Part shown: positions 8,034 through 15,800 of the stretch, in pieces | Layout of the letters: each line of letters begins with the position of its first letter | Position numbering within the stretch: position 1 is the stretch's first letter | From: Longitalea arenae | GTDB lineage: Bacteria; Bacteroidota; Bacteroidia; Chitinophagales; Chitinophagaceae | Direction: 5' to 3' | NCBI RefSeq assembly: GCF_016924755.1 | Contig: NZ_JAFFJX010000009.1 | Span: 62,001 to 126,000, forward strand | DNA: 64,000 nucleotides | Position numbers and translations under genes: made by a program | Notes under the pieces: generated by a model | Seen by the model: the letters and a program-made list of their open reading frames with translations, nothing else | The model's database searches: none | Told to the model about the DNA's origin: nothing

Positions 8034-9596
8034 CTACGAACTCTGAACCCGTTTCATCCTGCTCAGGAACTTTTTCCTGATGACAATTTCGGTGGCGGGA
8101 ATATTTTCCATTTTACTTTCCAGCCAGCTGATGATATCGAGGTAGGCGAAGGCGCGGGTCTCAAAGCGGTTTGCCTGAAATTGTTTTAACTGTTCCAGCA
8201 GCCTGGCGAATTCGGGCCTTAGCTGGCGGGGCGACAAATGGAAAGTCCGGCGCAAAAAGCGAAAGATCTCTTCTTCCACCACACTCAGGTTGCCCATTTT
8301 CGCCATAAAGCGGTACACCGATTTAAACAGGTATTCCAGCAATTGATAATTTCCCAGCTCATAGTGCGCTATTAAGTGCAGCAGGCGGCTGTAACACTGC
8401 AGGTCGGTACGCAGGTCAACCTTCCAGTTGATGATCTTATTGAGGTAGTCGATCGCCTGCTCATAATGGCCGCTGCCAAAGTACAGGGAAGCGATCTTAT
8501 AGTAAAACACCAGGATGCGGTGCCGGTCGAGGTAGATCTCGTATTCCTTGAGCTTCTCTTCAATATAAGGTACGAGCTGCAAGCCTTCCGTAAAGGTTCC
8601 CTCCATAAAATGCTTGTTGATCTTGCTCAACTGCAGGTATACAAAGGTCTGGATGCGATTGTTGTGGTTATTCACCACCAGTTCGCTGTTTGAAAAAGCT
8701 TCGAAGGTGTCGAGCGACTCTTTGAGTTTGTTATAATTCTGCAGATCGAAATGGGCGCCCATGAGATTGTGCATGCCTTTGATATAATGGGCCGTCTCCA
8801 CTTCAATCATAAATGGTTCTTTTTCAAATAATTCCACCCATTTTTGGGTATAGCGGTAGTACATGAGGAAGTCTTGACGGATGAACGCATGCCAGCAATG
8901 GCACTGGTAGCGGTAGAGGCGTTCGTAAAAACCCTTGGCCTCGTCGGCCCCGGCGGGGTAATGCTGGTTAAAGAACTGTTGCACTTCCTTTTCGTCGTTC
9001 TCGTCGCGGGCATGGCCATGTTTGATATACCAGCTGTAGAGCAGGAGCGAGAGGTTGCTAAGTTTACTTACCATTACCAGGCGGCGGTTGGTTTCATCCA
9101 CATCGCAGGTCAGCTGCTCAGCCCGGTCGGTCATACTGCGTGTAATGTGCAGAGCCTCAATCTTTTTCTCGAAAAAAAGCACCTGTAACAGATAGGTGAT
9201 CTGGTTATTGGCGCGGGCCATGTCCTTCATGCGGTCGAGCATCTTGAGGCTTTGTAGGTAGAGCCCCTTGTTGTATAAGATCCGCGCATGGTCCATCATC
9301 TCATGCAGTTGGATATCGATGTTGTTTTCGTTCTTTATAAGTCGTAAACTGCTGAGGATCTGTTTATAAAGATGGGCTTTTATATTTGAAAGCTGTTGCT
9401 TTTTCAGGTCTTTATACCGGCTCAATAGTAAATTCTCGTCGTAAGAATCCATTTTATCGAGGGCGTCAAATAGCTGCACGATCTTCAGGTTTTCACTTGA
9501 AGAATTACGTTGAACATACAGCTTGAAATTGCGTTTTTCTGACTTTTCCAGGGACTTAATCAGCTGGAACAAGGCATCTGTAGAACGGTTGGGCAT
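8034..9596 (-). CDS. Hypothetical helical-repeat (TPR-like) protein, 520 aa
   Basis: No named family is recognised. It is all helical with TPR-like spacing ('KIASLYFGSGHYEQAIDYLNKII', 'LYNKGLYLQSLKMLDRMKDMARANNQITYLL'), no signal peptide and no membrane segment, so it is probably cytoplasmic. The N terminus 'NRSTDALFQLIKSLEKSEKRNFKLYV' is a pattern I associate with conserved Chitinophagaceae proteins of unknown role. It is divergent from leuA. A perfect-looking hairpin (9614-9638) lies in its 5' leader, and a heptamer array abuts its stop. Confidence 0.82.
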   Translation of the reverse strand: MPNRSTDALFQLIKSLEKSEKRNFKLYVQRNSSSENLKIVQLFDALDKMDSYDENLLLSRYKDLKKQQLSNIKAHLYKQILSSLRLIKNENNIDIQLHEMMDHARILYNKGLYLQSLKMLDRMKDMARANNQITYLLQVLFFEKKIEALHITRSMTDRAEQLTCDVDETNRRLVMVSKLSNLSLLLYSWYIKHGHARDENDEKEVQQFFNQHYPAGADEAKGFYERLYRYQCHCWHAFIRQDFLMYYRYTQKWVELFEKEPFMIEVETAHYIKGMHNLMGAHFDLQNYNKLKESLDTFEAFSNSELVVNNHNNRIQTFVYLQLSKINKHFMEGTFTEGLQLVPYIEEKLKEYEIYLDRHRILVFYYKIASLYFGSGHYEQAIDYLNKIINWKVDLRTDLQCYSRLLHLIAHYELGNYQLLEYLFKSVYRFMAKMGNLSVVEEEIFRFLRRTFHLSPRQLRPEFARLLEQLKQFQANRFETRAFAYLDIISWLESKMENIPATEIVIRKKFLSRMKRVQSS

Positions 9597-9613
9597 CGTA
9601 ATCGAAAATCATT

Positions 9614-9638
9614 AAAATCCTTGACCAACAAGGGTTTT
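9614..9638. other. Hairpin between divergent genes
   Basis: AAAATCCTTG / CAAGGGTTTT, a 10-bp stem (one G-U) with a 5-nt loop, flanked by A and T runs in either orientation. It lies 18 bp upstream of the minus-strand ORF start. It could be a terminator-like leader element or a regulator site; nothing decides between them. Confidence 0.5.
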
Positions 9639-9685
9639 AGCCAGGTTGGTACTGGTTAAGTAATGTAAATTAGGTACAAATTTGG

Positions 9686-9717
9686 TTTTTGCGCTTAAAT
9701 AAACAGGAATAATTTCG
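9686..9717 (+). promoter_or_regulatory. leuA promoter, Bacteroidota type
   Basis: TTTTTG (9686-9691), an 18-bp spacer and TAATTTCG (9710-9717) match the TTTG-N19-TAnnTTTG consensus with one change. Transcription would start near 9723, at the base of the leader hairpin. Confidence 0.65.
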
Positions 9718-9721
9718 GATC

Positions 9722-9780
9722 AGCAGGTTGTTTTTCACATTTATAGCAAGCAACACAAAATCGAACAGCCTGCTTTTTTT
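9722..9780 (+). terminator. Leader terminator/attenuator before leuA
   Basis: AGCAGGTTGTT (9722-9732) pairs with AACAGCCTGCT (9764-9774), 11 bp with one G-U, and is followed by seven T. The loop is 31 nt. It lies wholly inside the leuA leader, so it must be bypassed to express leuA, which implies attenuation. No leucine-rich leader ORF is present. Confidence 0.72.
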
Positions 9781-9809
9781 AAATAAAATCCTACTTTATA
9801 GAGATACCT

Positions 9810-10973
9810 ATGCCAAAGAACAAAGTCTATATTTTCGACACAACATTGCGTGACGGCGAGCAAGTGCCAGGCTGTAAATTAAACACTAAAGAGAAGATAG
9901 AAATTGCTTTGGCCCTGGAAGAACTGGGTGTAGACATTATTGAAGCTGGTTTCCCCATTTCCTCACCCGGTGATTTCAAAAGCGTGAGTGAAATAGGTTC
10001 AGTGATCAAAAATGCAGTGATCTGCGGTTTAAGCCGGGCCGTGCAGAAAGATATCGAAGTGGCTGCAGAAGCACTGAAAACGGCCAAAAGGCGCCGGATC
10101 CATACTGGAATCGGAACTTCTGATTTTCACATTAAGTCGAAGTTCAATTCAACCCGCGAAGAGATTATTCAACGGGCAATCCAGGCGGTTAAATGGGCGC
10201 GCAACTTTACCGACGATGTTGAATTTTATGCCGAGGATGCCGGCCGTACCGATAATGATTACCTGGCCCGCGTAGTAGAAGCAGTGATCGCTGCCGGTGC
10301 TACCACGGTAAATATACCCGATACGACAGGTTATTGCCTGCCGCATCAATATGGCGAAAAGATCGCTTACCTGATCAACAATGTACCCAATATCGACAAA
10401 GCAGTGATCAGCTGTCATTGTCATAACGACCTGGGACTGGCGACAGCCAATTCAATTGCCGGTGCCATGAACGGCGCCCGCCAGATCGAGTGTACGATAA
10501 ACGGATTGGGTGAAAGAGCAGGTAATACCTCGCTCGAAGAAGTGGTAATGGTCATTCAGCAACACCATACCCTCGGTTTTTATACCGATATCAAAACACA
10601 ACAACTGAACCCGTTGAGCAGACTGGTTTCCGACACCATGCGGATGCCGGTGCAACCAAATAAAGCCATTGTAGGCGCCAATGCATTCTCTCATTCATCC
10701 GGTATTCACCAGGATGGGTTCCTGAAAGATGCACAAACCTACGAGATCATCAACCCCGAACAGGTGGGGGCAGATGGCAGTAAAATTGTACTAACAGCGC
10801 GCAGCGGCCGTAGCGCTTTAGCCCATCGCTTTCAGAAACTGGGTTTCCAGTTCAACCGGAACGACATCGATGTATTGTACGAACAGTTCCTGAAAGTAGC
10901 TGATAGAAAGAAAGAAGTTGAGGATGAGGATCTGAAGGTTCTGGCAAATCAGTATCAGGCCGCCACAGTGTAG
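9810..10973 (+). CDS. leuA: 2-isopropylmalate synthase, short form lacking regulatory domain
   Basis: 387 residues, a single HMGL-like TIM barrel. The N-terminal '[12 protein letters not shown]' carries the catalytic Arg/Asp, '[14 protein letters not shown]' holds the metal-binding HxH, and '[14 protein letters not shown]' and '[14 protein letters not shown]' are characteristic of LeuA. It condenses 2-ketoisovalerate with acetyl-CoA as the first step to leucine. LeuA proteins such as that of E. coli are over 500 residues and end in an allosteric leucine-binding domain; here that domain is missing, so leucine feedback may be absent or delegated to the leader terminator upstream. Citramalate or homocitrate synthase activity cannot be excluded. 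leuC and leuD are not adjacent. Confidence 0.88.
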   Translation: MPKNKVYIFDTTLRDGEQVPGCKLNTKEKIEIALALEELGVDIIEAGFPISSPGDFKSVSEIGSVIKNAVICGLSRAVQKDIEVAAEALKTAKRRRIHTGIGTSDFHIKSKFNSTREEIIQRAIQAVKWARNFTDDVEFYAEDAGRTDNDYLARVVEAVIAAGATTVNIPDTTGYCLPHQYGEKIAYLINNVPNIDKAVISCHCHNDLGLATANSIAGAMNGARQIECTINGLGERAGNTSLEEVVMVIQQHHTLGFYTDIKTQQLNPLSRLVSDTMRMPVQPNKAIVGANAFSHSSGIHQDGFLKDAQTYEIINPEQVGADGSKIVLTARSGRSALAHRFQKLGFQFNRNDIDVLYEQFLKVADRKKEVEDEDLKVLANQYQAATV

Positions 10974-11011
10974 TGAGCAGTATTTTCTCATAATCATGTA
11001 GTTTTTGTTAC

Positions 11012-11039
11012 GCGTGGTGCGTCTGCACCACGCTTTTTT
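11012..11039 (+). terminator. leuA terminator
   Basis: GCGTGGTGC / GCACCACGC, a 9-bp stem with a GTCT loop and six T, makes leuA monocistronic. Confidence 0.92.
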
Positions 11040-11116
11040 CCCTGACCCCAGGAGGGGAAAAAGAAAAAGAGAAAAGAATGAAGGAGAAAAGAAAAAAAGA
11101 TTCAAACGATACCGGA

Positions 11117-11311
11117 ATGAACGGTAAGTTTTTGTACGCTCCGCCAGCCGGCGGACCGGGGGGCAACACTTCTACGTATTATCAACAATTACCTATAAAC
11201 GTTATTTTATCGCGCCTGCAGGTGCAACCATTGATTGAAAAAGACAGCCCGGAACCACATGTGCCGGATATTATTTTTCAAAGCAAACGGTTAGCGCGCT
11301 TGCAGCAATAG
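11117..11311 (+). CDS. Possible small ORF, 64 aa
   Basis: A weak candidate between the leuA terminator and leuB, starting at ATG 11117 (an earlier in-frame ATG at 11078 sits in an A/G-rich tract). The product has a Gly/Pro-rich start ('APPAGGPGG') and a more protein-like second half ('LPINVILSRLQVQPLIEKD'). It is not recognised. The gap to leuB is 50 bp. It may be non-coding. Confidence 0.3.
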   Translation: MNGKFLYAPPAGGPGGNTSTYYQQLPINVILSRLQVQPLIEKDSPEPHVPDIIFQSKRLARLQQ

Positions 11312-11361
11312 TGTATGCATGACAAGCGGGACTGGTGAGTCGGTGTTTTGAAACTACATTT

Positions 11362-12477
11362 ATGGAAAAAAATATTGTTGTTATAGAAGGTGATGGCATA
11401 GGGCCTGAGGTAACCCGGCAGGCAGTGAAAGTATTGAATGCCATTGCCGAGCAATTCGGGCATGAATTCAACTACCGGTATTGCTTAATGGGCGCCGATG
11501 CCATTGATAAAACCGGCAGCCCCCTGCCCGACGAAACGATTGAAGCCTGCCTTAACAGTGATGGAATCTTATTTGGCGCTATTGGCCATCCTAAATACGA
11601 TAACGATCCTTCCGCCAAAGTACGCCCCGAGCAGGGCCTGCTCAAATTGCGGAAAAGCTTACAATTGTTTGCCAACATTCGTCCTGTAATCACGTACCCC
11701 TCTTTGCAACATCTGTCTCCTTTAAAAGCGCAGCAGCTCGAAGGAGTTGATTTCATAATTTTCAGGGAATTGACCGGTGGTATTTATTTCGGGAAGAAAG
11801 AGTTGAGTGAAGACGGAACCCGTGCTGCTGACGACTGCGTATATACGCGCCCGGAAATTGAACGCATCACGCACCTGGCATTTCAGTATGCCGGGAAGCG
11901 CCGCAAGAAACTGACTTTGGTTGATAAGGCCAATGTACTGGAAACATCGCGCCTGTGGCGTAAGGTTGTGCAGGAAATAGCTTCACAATATCCAGAGGTC
12001 AAGGTCGATTTCCTGTTCGTAGATAATGCCGCTATGCAGATCATCCTGAACCCCAAACAATTTGATGTGATACTCACAGAAAATATGTTCGGCGATATCA
12101 TCAGTGATGAAGCCAGTGTGATCAGCGGATCGCTGGGCCTGCTGCCATCGGCATCTATCGGGGCCGGAGTGGCGCTGTTTGAACCTATCCATGGTTCATA
12201 TCCGCAGGCAGCCGGTAAAGACATTGCCAACCCGCTGGGATGTATTCTATCAGCCGCCATGTTACTCGACCATTTTGGACTGGCCAAAGAAGCGGAAGCT
12301 GTACGGCTGGGTGTTGAGTGGACCCTGGTGAATGGTTTTGTAACGAAAGATATTGATCCGATCAATTTTTATTTCACATCAACCATTGGTGAGCTGGTAA
12401 GCGACTTTGTGGCGAACCGCATACCGGGTGGCGTGAATAAGGCGAATATAGAATTGAGAAAAAGCACGATCATTTAG
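11362..12477 (+). CDS. leuB: 3-isopropylmalate dehydrogenase
   Basis: 371 residues from ATG 11362. The frame reaches 11335, but 'MEKNIVVIEGDGIGPEV' is the normal start. It has the beta-decarboxylating dehydrogenase signature 'NMFGDIISDEASVISGSLGLLPSAS', the substrate-binding 'RPEQGLLKLRKSLQLFANIRP' helix, Lys/Asp catalytic residues in 'TLVDKANVLETSRLWR', and the NAD loop 'PIHGSYPQAAGKDIANP'. It oxidises and decarboxylates 3-isopropylmalate to 2-ketoisocaproate. The stop runs straight into a GATTTTGA array and the ilv leader follows. Confidence 0.95.
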   Translation: MEKNIVVIEGDGIGPEVTRQAVKVLNAIAEQFGHEFNYRYCLMGADAIDKTGSPLPDETIEACLNSDGILFGAIGHPKYDNDPSAKVRPEQGLLKLRKSLQLFANIRPVITYPSLQHLSPLKAQQLEGVDFIIFRELTGGIYFGKKELSEDGTRAADDCVYTRPEIERITHLAFQYAGKRRKKLTLVDKANVLETSRLWRKVVQEIASQYPEVKVDFLFVDNAAMQIILNPKQFDVILTENMFGDIISDEASVISGSLGLLPSASIGAGVALFEPIHGSYPQAAGKDIANPLGCILSAAMLLDHFGLAKEAEAVRLGVEWTLVNGFVTKDIDPINFYFTSTIGELVSDFVANRIPGGVNKANIELRKSTII

Positions 12478-12609
12478 ATTTATGATTTTGAGATTTCTGA
12501 TTTCGAGATTTTGAGATTTCTGATTTTGAGATTTTGAGATTTGGGGATTTTGAGATTTATCAGATGGTCGCCCGAAAGAAATCAGAAATCCCGCAATCAG
12601 AAATCAGAG
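12478..12609 (+). repeat. GATTTTGA/GATTTCT array
   Basis: Alternating 8-bp GATTTTGA and 7-bp GATTTCT units start immediately after the leuB stop and run to about 12556. After a short gap come reverse-complement copies (AGAAATC, TCAGAAATC) at 12578-12608, giving the region potential to fold back. Confidence 0.88.
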
Positions 12610-12650
12610 GATCCGGTTGGTCGGGGGAACAAAATTTTTTAAAGAAGCTC

Positions 12651-12680
12651 TTTATAATTGAACCGGCGGGTGTATATTTG
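12651..12680 (+). promoter_or_regulatory. ilv leader promoter
   Basis: A perfect -7 box TATATTTG (12673-12680) with TTTA about 18 bp upstream. It places the start of the leader RNA just before the leader peptide. Confidence 0.75.
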
Positions 12681-12700
12681 TGACAACACGAAGTCCTCTT

Positions 12701-12802
12701 ATGCAAAAAAGCAGCTTTAATAACATCATCTCTGTGGTTTCTGCAATAATTATTATTGTGGTGGTGGTGATTATTCCTGCAACGCATGGAGGTGGTGCTT
12801 AA
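12701..12802 (+). CDS. ilvL: ilv operon leader peptide, 33 aa, Ile/Val-rich
   Basis: The ATG at 12701 opens a 33-codon frame ending TAA at 12800. Fourteen codons are Ile or Val, including an unbroken run at residues 16-25 (four Ile, four Val, two Ile), with none for Leu. It sits 20 bp after a consensus promoter and 20 bp before a perfect terminator, upstream of ilvE-ilvD-ilvB-ilvN-ilvC. This is the layout of ribosome-mediated attenuation: stalling for charged Ile/Val tRNA would leave the downstream Gly codons free to form the antiterminator. The symbol is by analogy with enterobacterial leaders; the sequence is not homologous. Confidence 0.88.
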   Translation: MQKSSFNNIISVVSAIIIIVVVVIIPATHGGGA

Positions 12803-12856
12803 CGTATAATAATATCAGCATAAAGACCCGCCTCCAACGAGGCGGGTCTTTTTTTT
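12788..12856 (+). promoter_or_regulatory. ilv attenuator: antiterminator and terminator
   Basis: Terminator: AAGACCCGCCTC (12823-12834), CAAC loop, GAGGCGGGTCTT (12839-12850) and a T run to 12856. Antiterminator: GGAGGTGG (12788-12795, inside the last leader codons) is complementary, with one G-U, to CCGCCTCC (12828-12835), so it competes with the terminator's 5' arm. A ribosome reaching the leader stop covers GGAGGTGG and lets the terminator form; a ribosome stalled on the Ile/Val run does not. Confidence 0.88.
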
Positions 12857-12935
12857 ACCCGTGACATGGTTCAGCGGAACAGTAAATGGCAATGGCAACA
12901 CCAGTTGTCTGAGATCTGTAGATGAGTTTAAAATT

Positions 12936-12981
12936 TTATTGACCATTGCCCATTGCCCATTCACCATTGACCATTCACGAT
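12936..12981 (+). repeat. ATTGACC heptamer array
   Basis: Six clean heptamers, ATTGACC/ATTGCCC/ATTCACC, lie between the attenuator and ilvE. They are therefore inside the ilv mRNA leader. Confidence 0.9.
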
Positions 12982-13010
12982 TACAATAACCTTATTCTAA
13001 AAAATGTATA

Positions 13011-13904
13011 ATGGCTTACTATCATAACAATACGATCATTTATCTCAACGGCGTTTTTGTAAAAGCGGCCGAAGCTACGACTGACTTCTACAGCCAGTCA
13101 CTGCACTACGGCTATGCGGTGTTTGAAGGCATCAGGTCATACCGCACTGTTACCGGCGAAACAAAGATCTTCAAGGCCACCGAGCACTACGATCGACTGA
13201 AAAATTCAGCACTTGCCCTGAATATGCCTTATAGCTGGGATAGCAATGAACTCATTGAGGCTACCTACGAGGTATTGGAACGTAATAAGCTGCAGAACGC
13301 TTATATCAGGCCGGTAGTGTATGCTCCTGCCAACATGAGCTTCAATCCCAACAATGAATCATATATACTGATCGCCGCCTGGGAAATGGGTTTATTCCTG
13401 GGAGAAAAATTACTGCGCGTAATGACCTCTTCCTTTCAGCGCCCGAATCCCAAAGGCTTTCGCATTGAAGCCAAAGCCAGCGGCCATTATGTGAATTCGA
13501 TCCTGGCCAGCCAGGAAGCCAAAGCTAAGGGATACGATGAAGCCCTGCTTACCGATATGAACGGGTATGTAGCGGAAGGTCCCGGCGCCAATGTATTCTT
13601 TGAAAAGAACGGCAAACTGGTAACGCCACCTGCCGGTAATATCCTGCCGGGCATCACCAGGGCAACGGTAATAGAGATTTGTCAGGTACTGAATATCCCT
13701 GTGGAAGAGCGCCTGTTCACGACCGATGAATTAAAACAGGCCGATGCCGCTTTCTTTTGTGGCACCGCAGCAGAAGTGATCGGCTGGCAGTCGTACGATG
13801 AAGTGACATTCCCCGCAAAGTGGGAAAACACCATCGGCCGCCGGATACAACTGGCGTATAAGGACCGGGTTACGGAAGCTATTAAAGGAGAATTGGTTGA
13901 CTAA
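13011..13904 (+). CDS. ilvE: Branched-chain amino-acid aminotransferase
   Basis: 297 residues, fold-type IV PLP enzyme. 'HYGYAVFEGIRSY' is at the N terminus. The PLP lysine lies in 'EAKASGHYVNSILASQEA', followed by 'GYDEALLTD' and 'AEGPGANVFF'. The C-terminal 'LPGITRATVIEI' and 'FFCGTAAEV' bind the cofactor phosphate. It carries out the last, reversible transamination giving Ile, Val and Leu from their keto acids, with glutamate as donor. It is the first structural gene behind the Ile/Val attenuator and reads on into ilvD after 142 bp. Confidence 0.94.
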   Translation: MAYYHNNTIIYLNGVFVKAAEATTDFYSQSLHYGYAVFEGIRSYRTVTGETKIFKATEHYDRLKNSALALNMPYSWDSNELIEATYEVLERNKLQNAYIRPVVYAPANMSFNPNNESYILIAAWEMGLFLGEKLLRVMTSSFQRPNPKGFRIEAKASGHYVNSILASQEAKAKGYDEALLTDMNGYVAEGPGANVFFEKNGKLVTPPAGNILPGITRATVIEICQVLNIPVEERLFTTDELKQADAAFFCGTAAEVIGWQSYDEVTFPAKWENTIGRRIQLAYKDRVTEAIKGELVD

Positions 13905-13968
13905 ATGGTTGGCCCTCTAACACGCGCGAAGTACAAAGTATAGCAGGAGTTTGAAGGCTCAGATAACG

Positions 13969-13998
13969 ACAAACCACAAACCATAAACCACAAACCGA
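13969..13998 (+). repeat. ACAAACC heptamer mini-array
   Basis: Four units, ACAAACC, ACAAACC, ATAAACC, ACAAACC, between ilvE and ilvD. Another sequence with the same 7-bp period. Confidence 0.8.
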
Positions 13999-14046
13999 AT
14001 AATAGGTTGTAAGAAAAATAAAACACTGATCGATTAAAGTAAAGCG

Positions 14047-15732
14047 ATGGTTGAATTAAACAAATATTCAAAGACACTTACGCAGGATGAAACCCAGCCT
14101 GCCGCACAGGCCATGTTGTATGGCATTGGATTAACAGATGAAGATCTGAAAAAAGCACAGGTAGGCATTGCCAGCATGGGGTACGATGGCAACACCTGTA
14201 ACATGCACCTGAACGACCTGGCTAAGATCGTAAAGGACGGCGTTTGGAGCAACGACCTGGTAGGTTTGATCTTTAATACCATTGGTGTAAGCGACGGTAT
14301 GTCGAACGGAACTGATGGTATGCGCTATTCACTGGTTAGCCGCGATATCATCGCCGACTCCATAGAAGCGGTTTGCGGCGCACAATATTATGATGCATTG
14401 ATTGCTATCCCTGGTTGCGATAAAAATATGCCGGGTTCTGTAATGGCCATGGGCCGTTTGAACCGCCCTGCCATCATGGTATATGGTGGAACTATTGCAC
14501 CAGGTCATTATAAAGGACAGGACCTGAATATCGTTTCTTCCTTTGAAGCATTGGGACAAAAAATTGCCGGCCAGTTGAGCGATGCCGATTTCAAAGGCAT
14601 TGTAATGAACAGCTGTCCGGGTGCCGGCGCCTGCGGCGGCATGTACACCGCCAACACCATGGCCTCGGCCATTGAAGCGCTGGGAATGAGCCTGCCTTAT
14701 TCCTCTTCAAACCCGGCCCTGAGTGAAGAAAAGAAAAAGGAATGCCTGGAAGCGGGCAGGGCAGTGCGTAACCTGATGGAAAAAGATATCAAGCCCCGCG
14801 ATATCATGACCCGCAAAGCCTTCGAGAACGCCATTACAACGATCATGGTACTGGGTGGAAGCACCAATGCTGTTTTACACATGATCGCCATCGCCAAAAG
14901 TGTAGACGTTCCCCTGACCCAGGACGATTTCCAGGCGATCAGCAACAAAGTGCCCATGCTGGCCGACTTCAAACCCAGCGGTAAATACCTGATGCAGGAC
15001 CTGCACGAACATGGTGGATTACCCTCCGTAATGAAATACCTGTTACAAAAAGGACTGCTGCACGGGGATTGCCTCACCGTTACGGGAAAAACACTGGCCG
15101 AAAACCTGGCCGGCGTGCCCGACCTCGACTTCAACAAACAAAAAATTATTCTCCCGCTCGAAAATCCCATAAAAGCTACCGGTCACCTGCAGATCCTCTA
15201 TGGTAACCTGGCTGAAAAAGGCAGTGTGGCCAAGATCACGGGTAAAGAAGGCGAGCGCTTTGAAGGCCCCGCCCGTGTTTTCGACGGTGAGTTTGAACTG
15301 ATAGCTGGTATCCAGAACAAAAGAGTACAACCCGGCGATGTGGTGGTGATCCGCTACGTGGGCCCCAAAGGTGCGCCCGGGATGCCTGAAATGCTGAAAC
15401 CTACTTCTGCATTGATCGGCGCAGGCCTCGGTAAAAGCGTAGCCCTTATCACCGATGGCCGCTTCAGTGGCGGTACCCATGGTTTTGTGGTAGGGCACGT
15501 TACACCCGAAGCATTTGATGGCGGGGTGATCGCCCTGGTTAAAGATAATGATATCATTGAGCTGGATGCCGTGAAGAATATCATCAATTTGAAAATAAGT
15601 CCCGAAGAACTGGCAAAACGCAAAGCGGCCTGGAAACAGCCGCCGTTAAAAGCGAAAAAAGGACTTCTATATAAATATGCGAAGCAGGTAAAAGATGCTT
15701 CAGAGGGTTGTGTAACCGATGAGGCGGAATAA
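14047..15732 (+). CDS. ilvD: Dihydroxy-acid dehydratase
   Basis: 561 residues, the usual length. Iron-sulfur/Mg site motifs '[16 protein letters not shown]' and '[19 protein letters not shown]' are both intact, with the C-terminal '[21 protein letters not shown]' signature. It dehydrates 2,3-dihydroxy-isovalerate and 2,3-dihydroxy-3-methylvalerate to the keto acids that IlvE aminates. It is second in the ilv operon, 68 bp before ilvB. Confidence 0.96.
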   Translation: MVELNKYSKTLTQDETQPAAQAMLYGIGLTDEDLKKAQVGIASMGYDGNTCNMHLNDLAKIVKDGVWSNDLVGLIFNTIGVSDGMSNGTDGMRYSLVSRDIIADSIEAVCGAQYYDALIAIPGCDKNMPGSVMAMGRLNRPAIMVYGGTIAPGHYKGQDLNIVSSFEALGQKIAGQLSDADFKGIVMNSCPGAGACGGMYTANTMASAIEALGMSLPYSSSNPALSEEKKKECLEAGRAVRNLMEKDIKPRDIMTRKAFENAITTIMVLGGSTNAVLHMIAIAKSVDVPLTQDDFQAISNKVPMLADFKPSGKYLMQDLHEHGGLPSVMKYLLQKGLLHGDCLTVTGKTLAENLAGVPDLDFNKQKIILPLENPIKATGHLQILYGNLAEKGSVAKITGKEGERFEGPARVFDGEFELIAGIQNKRVQPGDVVVIRYVGPKGAPGMPEMLKPTSALIGAGLGKSVALITDGRFSGGTHGFVVGHVTPEAFDGGVIALVKDNDIIELDAVKNIINLKISPEELAKRKAAWKQPPLKAKKGLLYKYAKQVKDASEGCVTDEAE

Positions 15733-15800
15733 ACGATGCCGCTTAACCGGACAACATTAGAACAGGAACTAAACGACAATTGAATCACAAAAAAAAGTTT

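Noticed and set aside
9722-9780. T-box or leucine leader peptide as explanation for the leuA leader
   Set aside because: No T-box core sequence, no specifier stem and no ORF with leucine codons; only the terminator is supported.
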